NCBI GenBank assembly: GCA_028284585.1
Contig: JANQRK010000066.1
Coordinates: forward strand, 1 to 64,000
DNA from: Chromatiales bacterium
GTDB lineage: Bacteria > Pseudomonadota > Gammaproteobacteria > Chromatiales > Chromatiaceae
DNA: 64,000 nt
Direction of reading: 5' to 3'
The notes beneath the pieces are model-generated. The model was not told the DNA's origin, searched no databases, and worked only from the letters and a program-made list of their open reading frames with translations. How positions within the stretch are numbered: position 1 is the first letter of the stretch; each line of letters begins with the position of its first letter. Shown one piece after another: positions 53,044 to 62,150 of the stretch. A program made the translations under genes and the position numbers.

Positions 53044-54254
53044 CAGTGGCTGCGCCCTATCTGGCGCGCAAAGTGTTGCTCATCGACGATGAGCCCTTCG
53101 TACTCGATGTGCTGGCCCGCCAGCTCGCAAGCCTCGGCCTGTCGGACATCTGTAAGCGAACGGACGGGCGCCAGGCCTGGGCCGAGATCGAGAATGACCC
53201 GGCGCCATTCGGGCTCGTATTCTGCGACCTACAGATGCCTGACATGGATGGTATCGAGTTCATCCGCAACCTCGCGCGCATCGAGTTCGCGGGCGAGCTA
53301 ATCTTGATGAGCGGCACGGATGAACGGATTCTGGAGACGGCCGAACGACTGGCCCTGGCGCGCTCACTCAACGTACTGGGAGCGATCAGCAAACCTATCA
53401 GGCTCCAGCAATTGCAGCGAGTATTGGGCCCAGCCAGCCCCGAACCCAGCAGAGTCTCACCGGCCGCCGAGCCTTTTCCGGCCCAAGAAGTCGAACGGGC
53501 GCTAAAAAACGCGGAATTCATCAACTACTACCAACCCAAAGTGTCCTTTGCCAACGGTGATCTAGTAGGAGTGGAGACCCTGGTACGCTGGAACCATCCC
53601 TCGGCCGGATTGGTCTTCCCCGACCGCTTTATCGCCACGGCGGAACAACACGGACTGATCGACGAACTAACAAGTATCGTACTGGCGGATGCCTTGCAAC
53701 TGGCGAGGGCCTGGCAGGAGGCCGGGCGGAACCTGCATGTCGCGGTCAATGTCTCGGCCGCCAGCCTTTTCAATCTCGCGTTCGTCGATCAGGTGGCCGA
53801 GGCAGCCGCTCGTGCCGGGGCGCGGCTGGGGTGGCTGGTACTCGAGGTAACCGAAAGCACACTGATGCTGGACCCGATCGCGACCGTCGATGTGTTGACC
53901 CGATTGCGCCTGCGTGAGGTGGGTGTGTCGATCGACGACTTTGGAACTGGTCACTCCTCGCTGGCCAACCTACGAGACTTACCGTTCAGCGAACTCAAAA
54001 TAGACCGCGGGTTCGTGCACGATGCCGACAAGGACACCACAAGGGGCGGCATCGTGTTGGGCTGCCTGGACATGGCCGAACAACTAGGAATCCACAGCGT
54101 CGCAGAGGGCATCGAGAACCGTGACGACTGGGATTTCCTTAACGCTGCCGGTTGCGAAATCGCCCAGGGCTACTACATCGGCCGGCCGATGGCAGCGAAC
54201 CTTCTCGACGCCTGGCAGCAAGAGTGGCGAATCCAATGGCAGTCGAGTAACTAG
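53040..54254 (+). CDS. response regulator with EAL domain
   Basis: A 404-aa protein. REC domain (about 10-130) with LLIDDEP and the phospho-acceptor region FCDLQMPDMDG, then an EAL phosphodiesterase domain (about 150-395) with GVETLVRW (ETL instead of EAL), IDDFGTGHSSL and VAEGIEN. Such proteins cut cyclic di-GMP when phosphorylated by a partner kinase, here the hybrid kinase it overlaps by four bases. The ETL variant may still be active. The stop codon's last base is also the first base of the MITE-like element. Confidence 0.9.
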   Translation: MTVAAPYLARKVLLIDDEPFVLDVLARQLASLGLSDICKRTDGRQAWAEIENDPAPFGLVFCDLQMPDMDGIEFIRNLARIEFAGELILMSGTDERILETAERLALARSLNVLGAISKPIRLQQLQRVLGPASPEPSRVSPAAEPFPAQEVERALKNAEFINYYQPKVSFANGDLVGVETLVRWNHPSAGLVFPDRFIATAEQHGLIDELTSIVLADALQLARAWQEAGRNLHVAVNVSAASLFNLAFVDQVAEAAARAGARLGWLVLEVTESTLMLDPIATVDVLTRLRLREVGVSIDDFGTGHSSLANLRDLPFSELKIDRGFVHDADKDTTRGGIVLGCLDMAEQLGIHSVAEGIENRDDWDFLNAAGCEIAQGYYIGRPMAANLLDAWQQEWRIQWQSSN

Positions 54255-54520
54255 GGCCTGTTCACACTGCGCGAGGCGCAGCGTTGCTGCCCCAAAACCT
54301 GTCAGGCAAGGCACGAGGAGAGAGGTTTAGTGAGCCTAAATGAACGACGAGTAACGCCGCGTGGCGCGTTTTGGGACGCAACCCGAAGGGACGGGGCCGT
54401 TTTTCCGCCCAACTTTGTTGCTGCTCGCTCATGTACGGTGAGTACATCTCGCTCGCAGCGTCTCGTTCGCCGAAAAAACGCCCGCCGTCGCTGCGCCTCG
54501 CGTAGTGTGAACAGGCCCGA
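54254..54520. mobile_element. MITE-like element with 30-bp terminal inverted repeats
   Basis: Terminal repeats lie at 54254-54283 and 54491-54520. They start GGGCCTGTTCACACT, and 29 of 30 positions are complementary. The 267-bp interior has no real gene. It sits in the gap between the convergent REC-EAL and prc genes. No clear target-site duplication was seen. Confidence 0.75.
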
Positions 54521-54536
54521 AGTACTCCAGTACCTC

Positions 54537-56621
54537 TTAATCGAGCAATGCGGTGCGCGGGCGCTTCGACCGGACATGGTCGGCTAGGATGTTGGCCGAC
54601 TCCTCTAGCATGATCCGCATGATGCCCTCTTCGTCCTTTTCCGGGTCATCGCCGGGCGGCTTATCGTCTTCTTCCTCCAGGCTGGCCAATGGCGGCAGCC
54701 CTCGGAACTCACGCAGGCGGTTACGGCGCTCCAGGCGAGTCTTTTCTCGCTGTTCCCATTCCGTACGACGTTCGGGTTCGCGCAATGACACTGTCTTGCG
54801 CTTCTCGAGCGCGAGCAAATCCTCTTCTTCGGCCAGCAGGAACTGAAAACCGGGATTCTTGGCCACCCTAAGCTGCGATGCATTGCGCAAGGAACTTACC
54901 GGATAGACACCCAACTGGGCATGCGCCGCAGGGCGTATCTCGGCCCAAGGCAAGGCATTATCCAAGGCACGCTCGCCATGCTCGGCGGCGCCCATGGCCG
55001 TAGGAAAGACGATATCGGGCATCACACCACGGTGCTGGGTGCTATCGCCCCCAACGCGGAAGAATTGCGCCATGGTCAAGCGTAATCGGCCGATATCTTC
55101 GCGTGACCGCAGGAAGCGACTCAGGTCGACCAGCGTTTGCACCGTGCCCTTACCAAAGGTGGGCTCACCCAGGATCAGACCACGATGGTAATCCTGGATC
55201 GCCCCGGCAAAGATCTCAGACGCCGAGGCACTGTTGCGGTCTACCAGCACGGCCAGCGGCCCCGCGTAGACCTGCTCGGGATCGGGGTCGCGCTCGACCT
55301 CGACCTTACCGGACGAGTCCCTAACCTGAACCACCGGGCCCTTTTCGATGAACAGGCCCGTCAACTCGGTCGCCTCGGACAGGGAACCGCCGCCGTTGCG
55401 CCGCAGATCAACAATGATGCCGTGCACGCTATCGGCCTGTAGCTGTTCGAGCAGAACGCGGACATCGCGCGTCGTGCTGCGGAAATTCTTGACCCCGGCC
55501 GCTTGGGCACCAAAGTCACGATAAAATGCCGGTATCTCGATGACGCCGAGCCGCAAGCCGCCGTCGAGCTCGATGATCTCCTTCTTGGCGGCCTTGTCCT
55601 CCAGCTTGATTTGGTCGCGTATCAAGGTGACCTCGCGAGTGCGACCACCCACGCCCTGGCTGCTTGGCAGCACGTTTAGACGCACAACGCTGTCCTTGGG
55701 GCCGCGGATCAAATCGACGACATCCTGCAACCGCCAGCCAACCACGTCTTCCATTACACCCGTGTCGCCTTGGGCCACACCGACGATCCGGTCTCCGCCT
55801 TTGAGCTCGCCACTGCGCGCTGCCGGGCCGCCCGGCACAGTGCTTTGGATCTCGGTGAACTCGTTCTCGCTGCGCAGTACCGCGCCGATACCCTGCAGCG
55901 ACAGCCGCATGCCAATATCGAAATTCTCCGACAGGCGCGGCGACATGTAGCTGGTGTGTGGTTCGACACTCAGCGTGAAGGCATTGATGAAGGTCTGGAA
56001 AACATCCTCTGATGCCATCTGTTTGACCCGGCGCGCAACCCCCTGGTAGCGCCGCCGCAGGGTGTCTTCGATCTCGTCTTCCTCTTTACCGGACAGGCGC
56101 AAAGAAAGGATGTCGTTCTTGATGCGCTTGCGCCAAAGGTCGTCCAGGGCCGCGCGATCCGGCAACCACTCAGCCTCGGACCGGTCGTATTGATAGGTCT
56201 CGTCGCGATCGAAATCGAATTCGTTAGCCTCGAGCAGATCTATCGCACGACTTATGCGCTCCTCGACCAAGCCGCGAAAGCGTCGGAAAATGCGATACGC
56301 GGGTTCCAGCCGCCCGGTTCTCAGACTGTCGTCGAGTTCATCACGATAACGCTCGAAGCGCTCGATATCCCCGGCGGAGAAGAAGCTGCGATTTGAATCC
56401 AGCGATTCTAGATAGCGGTCGAACATGGCCAACGACATACGATCGTCGATCTGCGGCTTGCGATAGTGAAACTTCTGCATCACTTGGGTGATGATCAGTG
56501 CCGTTTGGCGCTGCTGCTCATTACCACGCAGCTCGTCGATCGACACCACCGTGGGCTTGGCCGTCGCCACGACGGTAAATAGCAGGGCCGCTATCGGTAG
56601 CAGTTTTGTTAGTGATTTCAT
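54537..56621 (-). CDS. prc: C-terminal processing (tail-specific) protease
   Basis: A 694-aa S41 protease. Signal peptide to about 22 (VVATAKP). A long N-terminal helical region precedes the PDZ domain (about 235-320, GIGAVLRSEN, GERL-like VPGGPAARSGELKGGD). The S41 catalytic domain (about 340-540) has Ser in NSASASEIF and Lys in FGKGTVQ. The C-terminal DUF3340 region follows. It degrades tagged or misassembled periplasmic proteins and trims cell-wall enzymes. ATG 56621 is preferred because the signal peptide begins there. Confidence 0.93.
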   Translation of the reverse strand: MKSLTKLLPIAALLFTVVATAKPTVVSIDELRGNEQQRQTALIITQVMQKFHYRKPQIDDRMSLAMFDRYLESLDSNRSFFSAGDIERFERYRDELDDSLRTGRLEPAYRIFRRFRGLVEERISRAIDLLEANEFDFDRDETYQYDRSEAEWLPDRAALDDLWRKRIKNDILSLRLSGKEEDEIEDTLRRRYQGVARRVKQMASEDVFQTFINAFTLSVEPHTSYMSPRLSENFDIGMRLSLQGIGAVLRSENEFTEIQSTVPGGPAARSGELKGGDRIVGVAQGDTGVMEDVVGWRLQDVVDLIRGPKDSVVRLNVLPSSQGVGGRTREVTLIRDQIKLEDKAAKKEIIELDGGLRLGVIEIPAFYRDFGAQAAGVKNFRSTTRDVRVLLEQLQADSVHGIIVDLRRNGGGSLSEATELTGLFIEKGPVVQVRDSSGKVEVERDPDPEQVYAGPLAVLVDRNSASASEIFAGAIQDYHRGLILGEPTFGKGTVQTLVDLSRFLRSREDIGRLRLTMAQFFRVGGDSTQHRGVMPDIVFPTAMGAAEHGERALDNALPWAEIRPAAHAQLGVYPVSSLRNASQLRVAKNPGFQFLLAEEEDLLALEKRKTVSLREPERRTEWEQREKTRLERRNRLREFRGLPPLASLEEEDDKPPGDDPEKDEEGIMRIMLEESANILADHVRSKRPRTALLD

Positions 56622-56723
56622 GATTTGCACCCCGTCCCATGTCGCCAGCAAGCGGCCTGCGCCCTGGTAGACGCGCTACGCAGTCCGACCTTGCCGCATA
56701 CGAAGCAGCGCGGCAAGCCGCTA

Positions 56724-57644
56724 TTATGCCGACATCGCATCTGCCAGCGGCCGCCTCAGGCCCAAAACCAGGCCCATATAATCGGGGGAATCCGGTTCCA
56801 ACCAGCCATGTCGGATCAGAAAATCGATCACGACCAGATTGCAATTCAGCTTGAACTGGTCGGTTTCGCGCACGATGGCCGCTACCTCTGAGAGCGGCAG
56901 CAGCAGGAATTCCTCGACTTCGCCGTCCTTGTTCTGCGGCACAAAATCATCTGGCAGCTCAAGGTCATAGCAGTAAAGCAGGTCGCGACGCAGCCCACGC
57001 GGCGCGGCGCGGCAGTAAGACACGACCCCAACCGGAACTGCGTTCCCTGCCAAATCCTCACCGAGCCCTGCCTCTTCGGCACACTCCTTGGCAAGGTTCT
57101 CTTGGAGGCCCAGCGCATGCGGCAACCCGCCGGCCACCATGTTGTCGAGGGCACCAGGGAACAGCAGACGATCAAGCGCGCGGCGTGCCAACCACATGTG
57201 CAAACCATCGAGACGCCGCACGAATCCATTCAAATGTTGGCCGAAGGTCAGCACGCCGAAGTGTGCCGCGGCAGCACGATCCAGGGTACACAAGGCTTGA
57301 TCACGGTCGCTGGGCGTCACCGCATAGGATTCACCCATATAAGGTGGGGTCACATCCTCCTGCGCCAATTGGCGAGCAACCCCGTCGAGTGCCTGGCTGC
57401 GCGTGTCGAATCCGCGCAGCTCCGCTCTCAGTTGTACCTCGGTCGGTCGGACATCGAACACCGCGGGAAACTGTGCCAGTCGTTCAGCGAAGGCCGGTCG
57501 CAGCCAACCGACTGGCAGACCATCTATGCGCCACGGCAAGAACGGCTCATCGATGGGCAAGTTACAGGTGACAATGTGCCGATAGAAGCCGGTCGCGTCG
57601 GGCGCACCTTCAGCGCAGGGACTACCGCTGTCTGTTCCATCCAT
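56724..57644 (-). CDS. DUF4743/NUDIX hydrolase
   Basis: A 306-aa protein with an N-terminal DUF4743 (about 1-125) and a NUDIX domain (about 130-280). The NUDIX box is GGLPHALGLQENLAKECAEE, followed by AGL. Related to the C-terminal part of yeast Tnr3-type proteins that clean up damaged thiamine diphosphate forms. The exact substrate is inference. It follows the M48 gene by 14 bp on the minus strand. Confidence 0.82.
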   Translation of the reverse strand: MDGTDSGSPCAEGAPDATGFYRHIVTCNLPIDEPFLPWRIDGLPVGWLRPAFAERLAQFPAVFDVRPTEVQLRAELRGFDTRSQALDGVARQLAQEDVTPPYMGESYAVTPSDRDQALCTLDRAAAAHFGVLTFGQHLNGFVRRLDGLHMWLARRALDRLLFPGALDNMVAGGLPHALGLQENLAKECAEEAGLGEDLAGNAVPVGVVSYCRAAPRGLRRDLLYCYDLELPDDFVPQNKDGEVEEFLLLPLSEVAAIVRETDQFKLNCNLVVIDFLIRHGWLEPDSPDYMGLVLGLRRPLADAMSA

Positions 57645-57658
57645 GCCGCGTGCTTGGC

Positions 57659-59236
57659 TCAGTTGCGCTCGGCCAACCGGGCATCGCTGACCACGGCGAC
57701 CAAGCGCCGTGCGTTAGATTGATCGATGGGGCCGAGGTCCGTCTTCAGCCGCACCGACGCCCCACTGGCGAGGCGCCGATCGATCCGATAAGAGGCCTGC
57801 TCACGGATCCCGGCACCGCTCCTGACACCGATGACGACCCGCACGCCATCGACCGCGAGCGGCGCCCAGTTGGTGACCTGCACCAACAAGTATCCCTGGC
57901 GGGTCAGACCCAGGGTCGCTTTGACATAGCGCTCCGGGTTGTCCCGCAGATCGAGGCGCGCCAAGGCCTTACCGGCGCGGCTACCGACCTCGGAAGACGA
58001 AGTCGACGCCTTGCGGTAGTAATCCACTGCCTGATCGCGGCGACCGTCGGTCTGAGCGGCGCGGCCGAGGCCATAGAAGCCCTCGGCGGTCGGCAGCAGC
58101 GCAATGCTGCGTTCGAGGTCGCGCTTGGCCGCGCCAGAGTCGCCAAACGCGCGCCGGGTCATACCGCGCACCAACAGTGGACGAAAATAGTTGGGATTGA
58201 GCGCAACCGCACGGTCGAGGTCTTTGATCGCCGCCCTTTCCTCGCCTTGCGCGGCCTTGATCTCGCCGCGCAGACCATAGAACAGGGCCTCTTTGGGTTC
58301 GATCTTGATCGCCTTGTCGACTTTGTTGAGCGCAGCGCGAGTGTCGCCCTTTTTCAGCGCCTTGCGCGCCTCGTCGAAGGCCGCATAGGCCGGCTGGTTG
58401 CGCTTCAATCTGGCGATCGCACGTTGATAACGCGCCGCGCCGACCTCCCCGCCCGGATTGCCTAGCTCGGCGACCTGGGCGCGGTTGGCCTGGACTCGCG
58501 CTTGCGACGGTGGATGGCTAGCAAACAAACCCTCGACCCAACCAGGTTGCTTGCCCTCGGCCAGGCGCACAAAGGTCTCCTGCAATCCGACCGCCGCCGC
58601 CGGGTCGTAACCGGCCCGCACCATGTAACGTATTCCGTACAGATCGGCCTCAGTCTCGTCATCACGGCCAAACTTCTGATTGGTGAGCTGGGCACCGACA
58701 CCGGCACCGAGCAATCCAATGTCACGATAATCGGTGTCAGCGAGCGCAACGCCGGCCGCCAGCAAGGCGCCTTTTAGAAAGGCCCCGCGTTCGATCGACT
58801 GGGCACTATGCCGCGCCGCGGCGTGCACGATCTCATGCCCCAGCACCGCAGCCAACTCGGCCTCGCTGCGCAACTCGACCAGCAGCCCGCGGTTCAGCGC
58901 GATCTTGCCACCGGGCAAGGCCCAGGCATTGGGTGTCGAGTCGTTCACGACGCTGAATTCGTAGGGCAGTTTACGGTCGCTGACCTTGGCCAGACGATCA
59001 CCCACGGATTGTACATAGCGTGTGAGTTCCGGCTCGACCACATAGTCGCCGCCTTGGGCCTGGCGATAGGGTCCGTAGTTCTTTTTGCCCAGCGCCAGTT
59101 CTTGAGACTCGGAAACAAAGGCGATCTCGTTTTTCCCGGTGACCGGATTGACCGCGCAACCGCTGATCAACGCCAACGGCGCCGCCACAACCAGCAGCAT
59201 CAGGCCCCGTATGTACTGCAATCCACTCTGTCTCAT
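57659..59236 (-). CDS. M48 metalloprotease with TPR repeats, lipoprotein
   Basis: A 525-aa protein. The lipobox is LALISGC (Cys about 27). The M48 domain (about 45-250) has the zinc motif GHEIVHAAARH and a downstream Glu in DETEADLYG. TPR-like repeats fill about 280-420, and a C-terminal beta region follows. BepA/YfgC-like proteins of this build help outer-membrane protein assembly and degrade stalled barrels. ATG 59236 starts the lipoprotein signal. An earlier in-frame ATG at 59320 would overlap mazG. Confidence 0.88.
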   Translation of the reverse strand: MRQSGLQYIRGLMLLVVAAPLALISGCAVNPVTGKNEIAFVSESQELALGKKNYGPYRQAQGGDYVVEPELTRYVQSVGDRLAKVSDRKLPYEFSVVNDSTPNAWALPGGKIALNRGLLVELRSEAELAAVLGHEIVHAAARHSAQSIERGAFLKGALLAAGVALADTDYRDIGLLGAGVGAQLTNQKFGRDDETEADLYGIRYMVRAGYDPAAAVGLQETFVRLAEGKQPGWVEGLFASHPPSQARVQANRAQVAELGNPGGEVGAARYQRAIARLKRNQPAYAAFDEARKALKKGDTRAALNKVDKAIKIEPKEALFYGLRGEIKAAQGEERAAIKDLDRAVALNPNYFRPLLVRGMTRRAFGDSGAAKRDLERSIALLPTAEGFYGLGRAAQTDGRRDQAVDYYRKASTSSSEVGSRAGKALARLDLRDNPERYVKATLGLTRQGYLLVQVTNWAPLAVDGVRVVIGVRSGAGIREQASYRIDRRLASGASVRLKTDLGPIDQSNARRLVAVVSDARLAERN

Positions 59237-59280
59237 AACCACCCCCAACGCGGTGCATCGTGCGACAACAGGGTCACAAT

Positions 59281-60081
59281 TCAGGTTCCCGCCCGTTCCG
59301 CGGCCTTGACTTGCTCCCAAGCCGCGTCCATCTCCTCCAGCGACAAGGCCTGCAGGTCAGCATGACCCGCGGCAAGCAGCGCCTGCTCCATCGACCGGAA
59401 GCGCCGCTCGAACTTCTCGTTGGCCCGGCTCAGGGTCTGTTCTGCGCCATGACCCAACAACCGTACCAAGTTGACCATCGCGAACAATAGATCGCCCAAT
59501 TCATCCTGGACGCGGTCGGCATCCATGGTATCGAGTTCGGCCTCCAGTTCTGCAAACTCCTCGCGTGTCTTGTCGAAGGCCCCGCGTGCATCCGGCCAAT
59601 CGAACCCGACCCGGGCGGCGCGGCGCTGCAGCTTCTCAGCACGGATCAGCGCCGGCAGTGCACGCGCCAGGCCATCTAGCTGGCTGGTCTCGCTGGCCGA
59701 AGCGCGTTGCGCACGCTCATCGGCCTTGGCCTGCTCCCACGCACTGTGCAACTGTTCGTCGTCGTGGTACTGGGCATCAGCAAAGACATGCGGATGGCGC
59801 CGCACCATCTTGTCACAGATGCCGCGCGCCACATCCTGGAAGTCGAAGCGCTGCTCTTCCTGTGCGATCTGGCAGTAGAAAGCGATTTGGAACAACAGAT
59901 CGCCAAGTTCGTCACGCAACTCGGCAAAGTCGCGCCGCTGGATCGCATCTGCGACCTCGTACGCCTCCTCTAAAGTGTAAGGCAGGATGCTGGCGTAGCT
60001 CTGGCGTTGGTCCCACGGACAGCCCGTTTTTGGGTCACGCAGGCGGGCCATGATTTCGAGCAGGCAGCTGACCTCTTTCAT
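59281..60081 (-). CDS. mazG: nucleoside triphosphate pyrophosphohydrolase MazG
   Basis: A 266-aa MazG with two MazG-type helical domains. The first has CPWDQRQSY and LEEAYEVADAI, and the second has KTREEFAELEAELD and DELGDLLFAMVNL. It hydrolyses noncanonical or excess NTPs to NMPs. ATG 60081 is chosen over the upstream ATG because family similarity starts there. It heads the minus-strand run mazG-M48-NUDIX. Confidence 0.93.
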   Translation of the reverse strand: MKEVSCLLEIMARLRDPKTGCPWDQRQSYASILPYTLEEAYEVADAIQRRDFAELRDELGDLLFQIAFYCQIAQEEQRFDFQDVARGICDKMVRRHPHVFADAQYHDDEQLHSAWEQAKADERAQRASASETSQLDGLARALPALIRAEKLQRRAARVGFDWPDARGAFDKTREEFAELEAELDTMDADRVQDELGDLLFAMVNLVRLLGHGAEQTLSRANEKFERRFRSMEQALLAAGHADLQALSLEEMDAAWEQVKAAERAGT

Positions 60082-60278
60082 CAGGAACCCTCTGCTAGCC
60101 TCGATATTAGCTGTCGAAGCTGACACGTTGGCCCATAAGAGAGGCCATCATGCGACCTGTGCCTGCGTAGAGCTATCCGATGATTGGTGATCGCCAAGGC
60201 CTCTGCGGCAGCCGGATCACTGCCAGCCTGGTGCGTCACGACGCCGTATCGATGGGGGACGTTCATCTCACCACTACC

Positions 60279-61268
60279 TTACTTTTTGTAAAGCCCCGGG
60301 CGAAAAATAGCTTTTAGTTTGGATGCTTTCCATTTTTTCTTGTCTTGAGGGAGTTTTCGATTGAAATTGTAAATATTTAATTTGACCAGCCTGAAGAAGC
60401 TTTGGCTTAGAAAGCTCAGCTTCACAACCATCGAAATCCTTGGATTAGTATATATTGTCTCATAATTATATTTCTTGAGTTTATCACCGGCCAATGCTTC
60501 AAAAAACTCTATTTCTTTTTCTGGTAAGTCAGTTTTCCATTTGTTGAAATTATTTCTCTTGGCGTTTTCTGCCATGTCTTCTTCAATTTCTCTTACGATA
60601 CGAGACAAATCATGCGCTTGAAGAAATTTTCCAATGCGACGAATTTCTTGAGCTGGGTCGGTCAGAAGATCTTCATAACGGATGATCAGGAAACGATCGT
60701 CGGGACATGTTTCCCTGAATTCCTCAACAGAATCCAGCATCCTTCGCCATTCTAAAGCCGCCTCATAAACCGATTGACCGCCCCAAGGTACATTTTTCAA
60801 GGAAAGGGCAACGTCTCTTCCATCTCGGAGAATGAAAATAAAATAGGAGTTTTCTGGAAATAATTCACCCAGTAGTGGCAAATATTTCCAATATCCAGGA
60901 TTCTTATTTCCAACTCTCGTTTTCTTTCTGTAGTCTGCTACCGCCTTGAAAACGGCAAAGATTCCGTCCGCGGCTGAGTTACCCGGCATCCTGTCCAGGA
61001 TATCTTCTGGAGTCACATCGAAGCTCACATCTTCTGGATATCGCTTACGGATGATTTCCAGCATCTCTACCTGGCTTAAATATTTAGCATACGTGGTTTT
61101 ATTTTCCTGTATTGAGAGGTCTCCGAGCTGGCTTGCAAAATTTTTGGCAGACTTAATAAATGTCCCTTCAGGCCCAGTGCCTACATCAAACCAATTATCT
61201 AGAATGGAACCCAGGTAGGTAGTCCCGCCACGAGCTGGACCAAAAATGAAAAGAATCGATTCGTTCAT
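60279..61268 (-). CDS. PAPS-dependent sulfotransferase, AT-rich
   Basis: A 329-aa sulfotransferase-family protein. The N-terminal PAPS-binding loop is FGPARGGTTYLG, and the 3'-phosphate site region is FILRDGRDVALSL. It would move sulfate from PAPS to a carbohydrate or other surface molecule. The second of two adjacent ATGs (61268) has a better-placed GGAAAGG. Base composition is clearly AT-rich compared with neighbours, and an IS5-type transposase relic abuts its 5' end, so it was probably acquired by transfer. Confidence 0.8.
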   Translation of the reverse strand: MNESILFIFGPARGGTTYLGSILDNWFDVGTGPEGTFIKSAKNFASQLGDLSIQENKTTYAKYLSQVEMLEIIRKRYPEDVSFDVTPEDILDRMPGNSAADGIFAVFKAVADYRKKTRVGNKNPGYWKYLPLLGELFPENSYFIFILRDGRDVALSLKNVPWGGQSVYEAALEWRRMLDSVEEFRETCPDDRFLIIRYEDLLTDPAQEIRRIGKFLQAHDLSRIVREIEEDMAENAKRNNFNKWKTDLPEKEIEFFEALAGDKLKKYNYETIYTNPRISMVVKLSFLSQSFFRLVKLNIYNFNRKLPQDKKKWKASKLKAIFRPGLYKK

Positions 61269-61319
61269 CATGCCTTTCCGTTCTCTGTTCCTTGCCGTCC
61301 TCGGCCGGTTTTCGCGTGC

Positions 61320-61800
61320 TCGCCCAGTGCAGTAGGCAGATTGCTGCCTGAGCAAGAACCCCAGCCGTCGCATGCTGTACGTCAGATTCATCAGCCCGAT
61401 CTTCACGGCTGCGCGGACCTCTCCCTTGGCGCGCACCAAGATGTTGCCCTGGCAGGTCCGCCGGTTGCCGCACACATGTTCGACACAGGCGCGGATCTTC
61501 GGGTGCCGAGTTAGTCGCCTGTTCCTGCCTGTTCAGGCCGCGCCGGCTGGGCCCCTCACGGTGGATTCGACTCTTGTGGCCACGCTCGCGGAGCTGTTTT
61601 TCTCTCGCCTCGGACCGGTAGGCCGAGTCTGCTCAGATGGAGCAATCGCTGTTCTCATCATCGAGCAGATCATCAGAGACCTAGCTGTCGTGAACACTGG
61701 CGTCGGTCACCGCATAGTGCCGGATCAGCTTGTGTTCCTTGTCGATGTTGAGGGCGTTTTTCGTAAGGTGCCCTTGACTGACTGATTGGCCAAGGAGGGC
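61320..61800 (-). pseudogene. IS5-family transposase relic
   Basis: Minus-strand pieces match the C-terminal half of IS5-type transposases: HKLIRHYAVTDASVHDS, ADSAYRSE with EREKQLRERGHKSRIHR-like text, and IGLMNLTYSMRRLGFLLRQ. Stops and at least one frameshift break them. The last piece is in frame with the sulfotransferase, which explains the long upstream extension of that frame. Confidence 0.75.
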
Positions 61801-62150
61801 CGAACACGCCCCATGCAGTTCCCTGTGCACAACCGATTGCGGTCCCACGCCTTTGGCATAATTACCTCTATGTCCTTAGGAGGATCGTCCGTGCCACCTA
61901 GGGTCATGTGATGCTATCAAAAGCACCTGGATGCGTACATCGTCGCCTACCCAGATCGCCGGTTGTCGCAGCATTCCACCCAGGATGTGGATAGCCATCT
62001 AACCGCGAAAGGCAGACGCGCAAGCTTGAGCGTACGGACCCGTCAAATGGTATCTGGGGCCTGGGATAGCGGCATCTAGCCAACCGGGTAGATCACAGGT
62101 CACGCGTCGTGAAATAGAGCAAGCCGCGTCCAAACACTGGCGATCCGCTG
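61801..62150. other. intergenic, decayed sequence
   Basis: May include the decayed 5' part of the transposase (for example a PKAWDRN-like segment on the minus strand near 61830-61860). Nothing intact seen. Confidence 0.35.
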
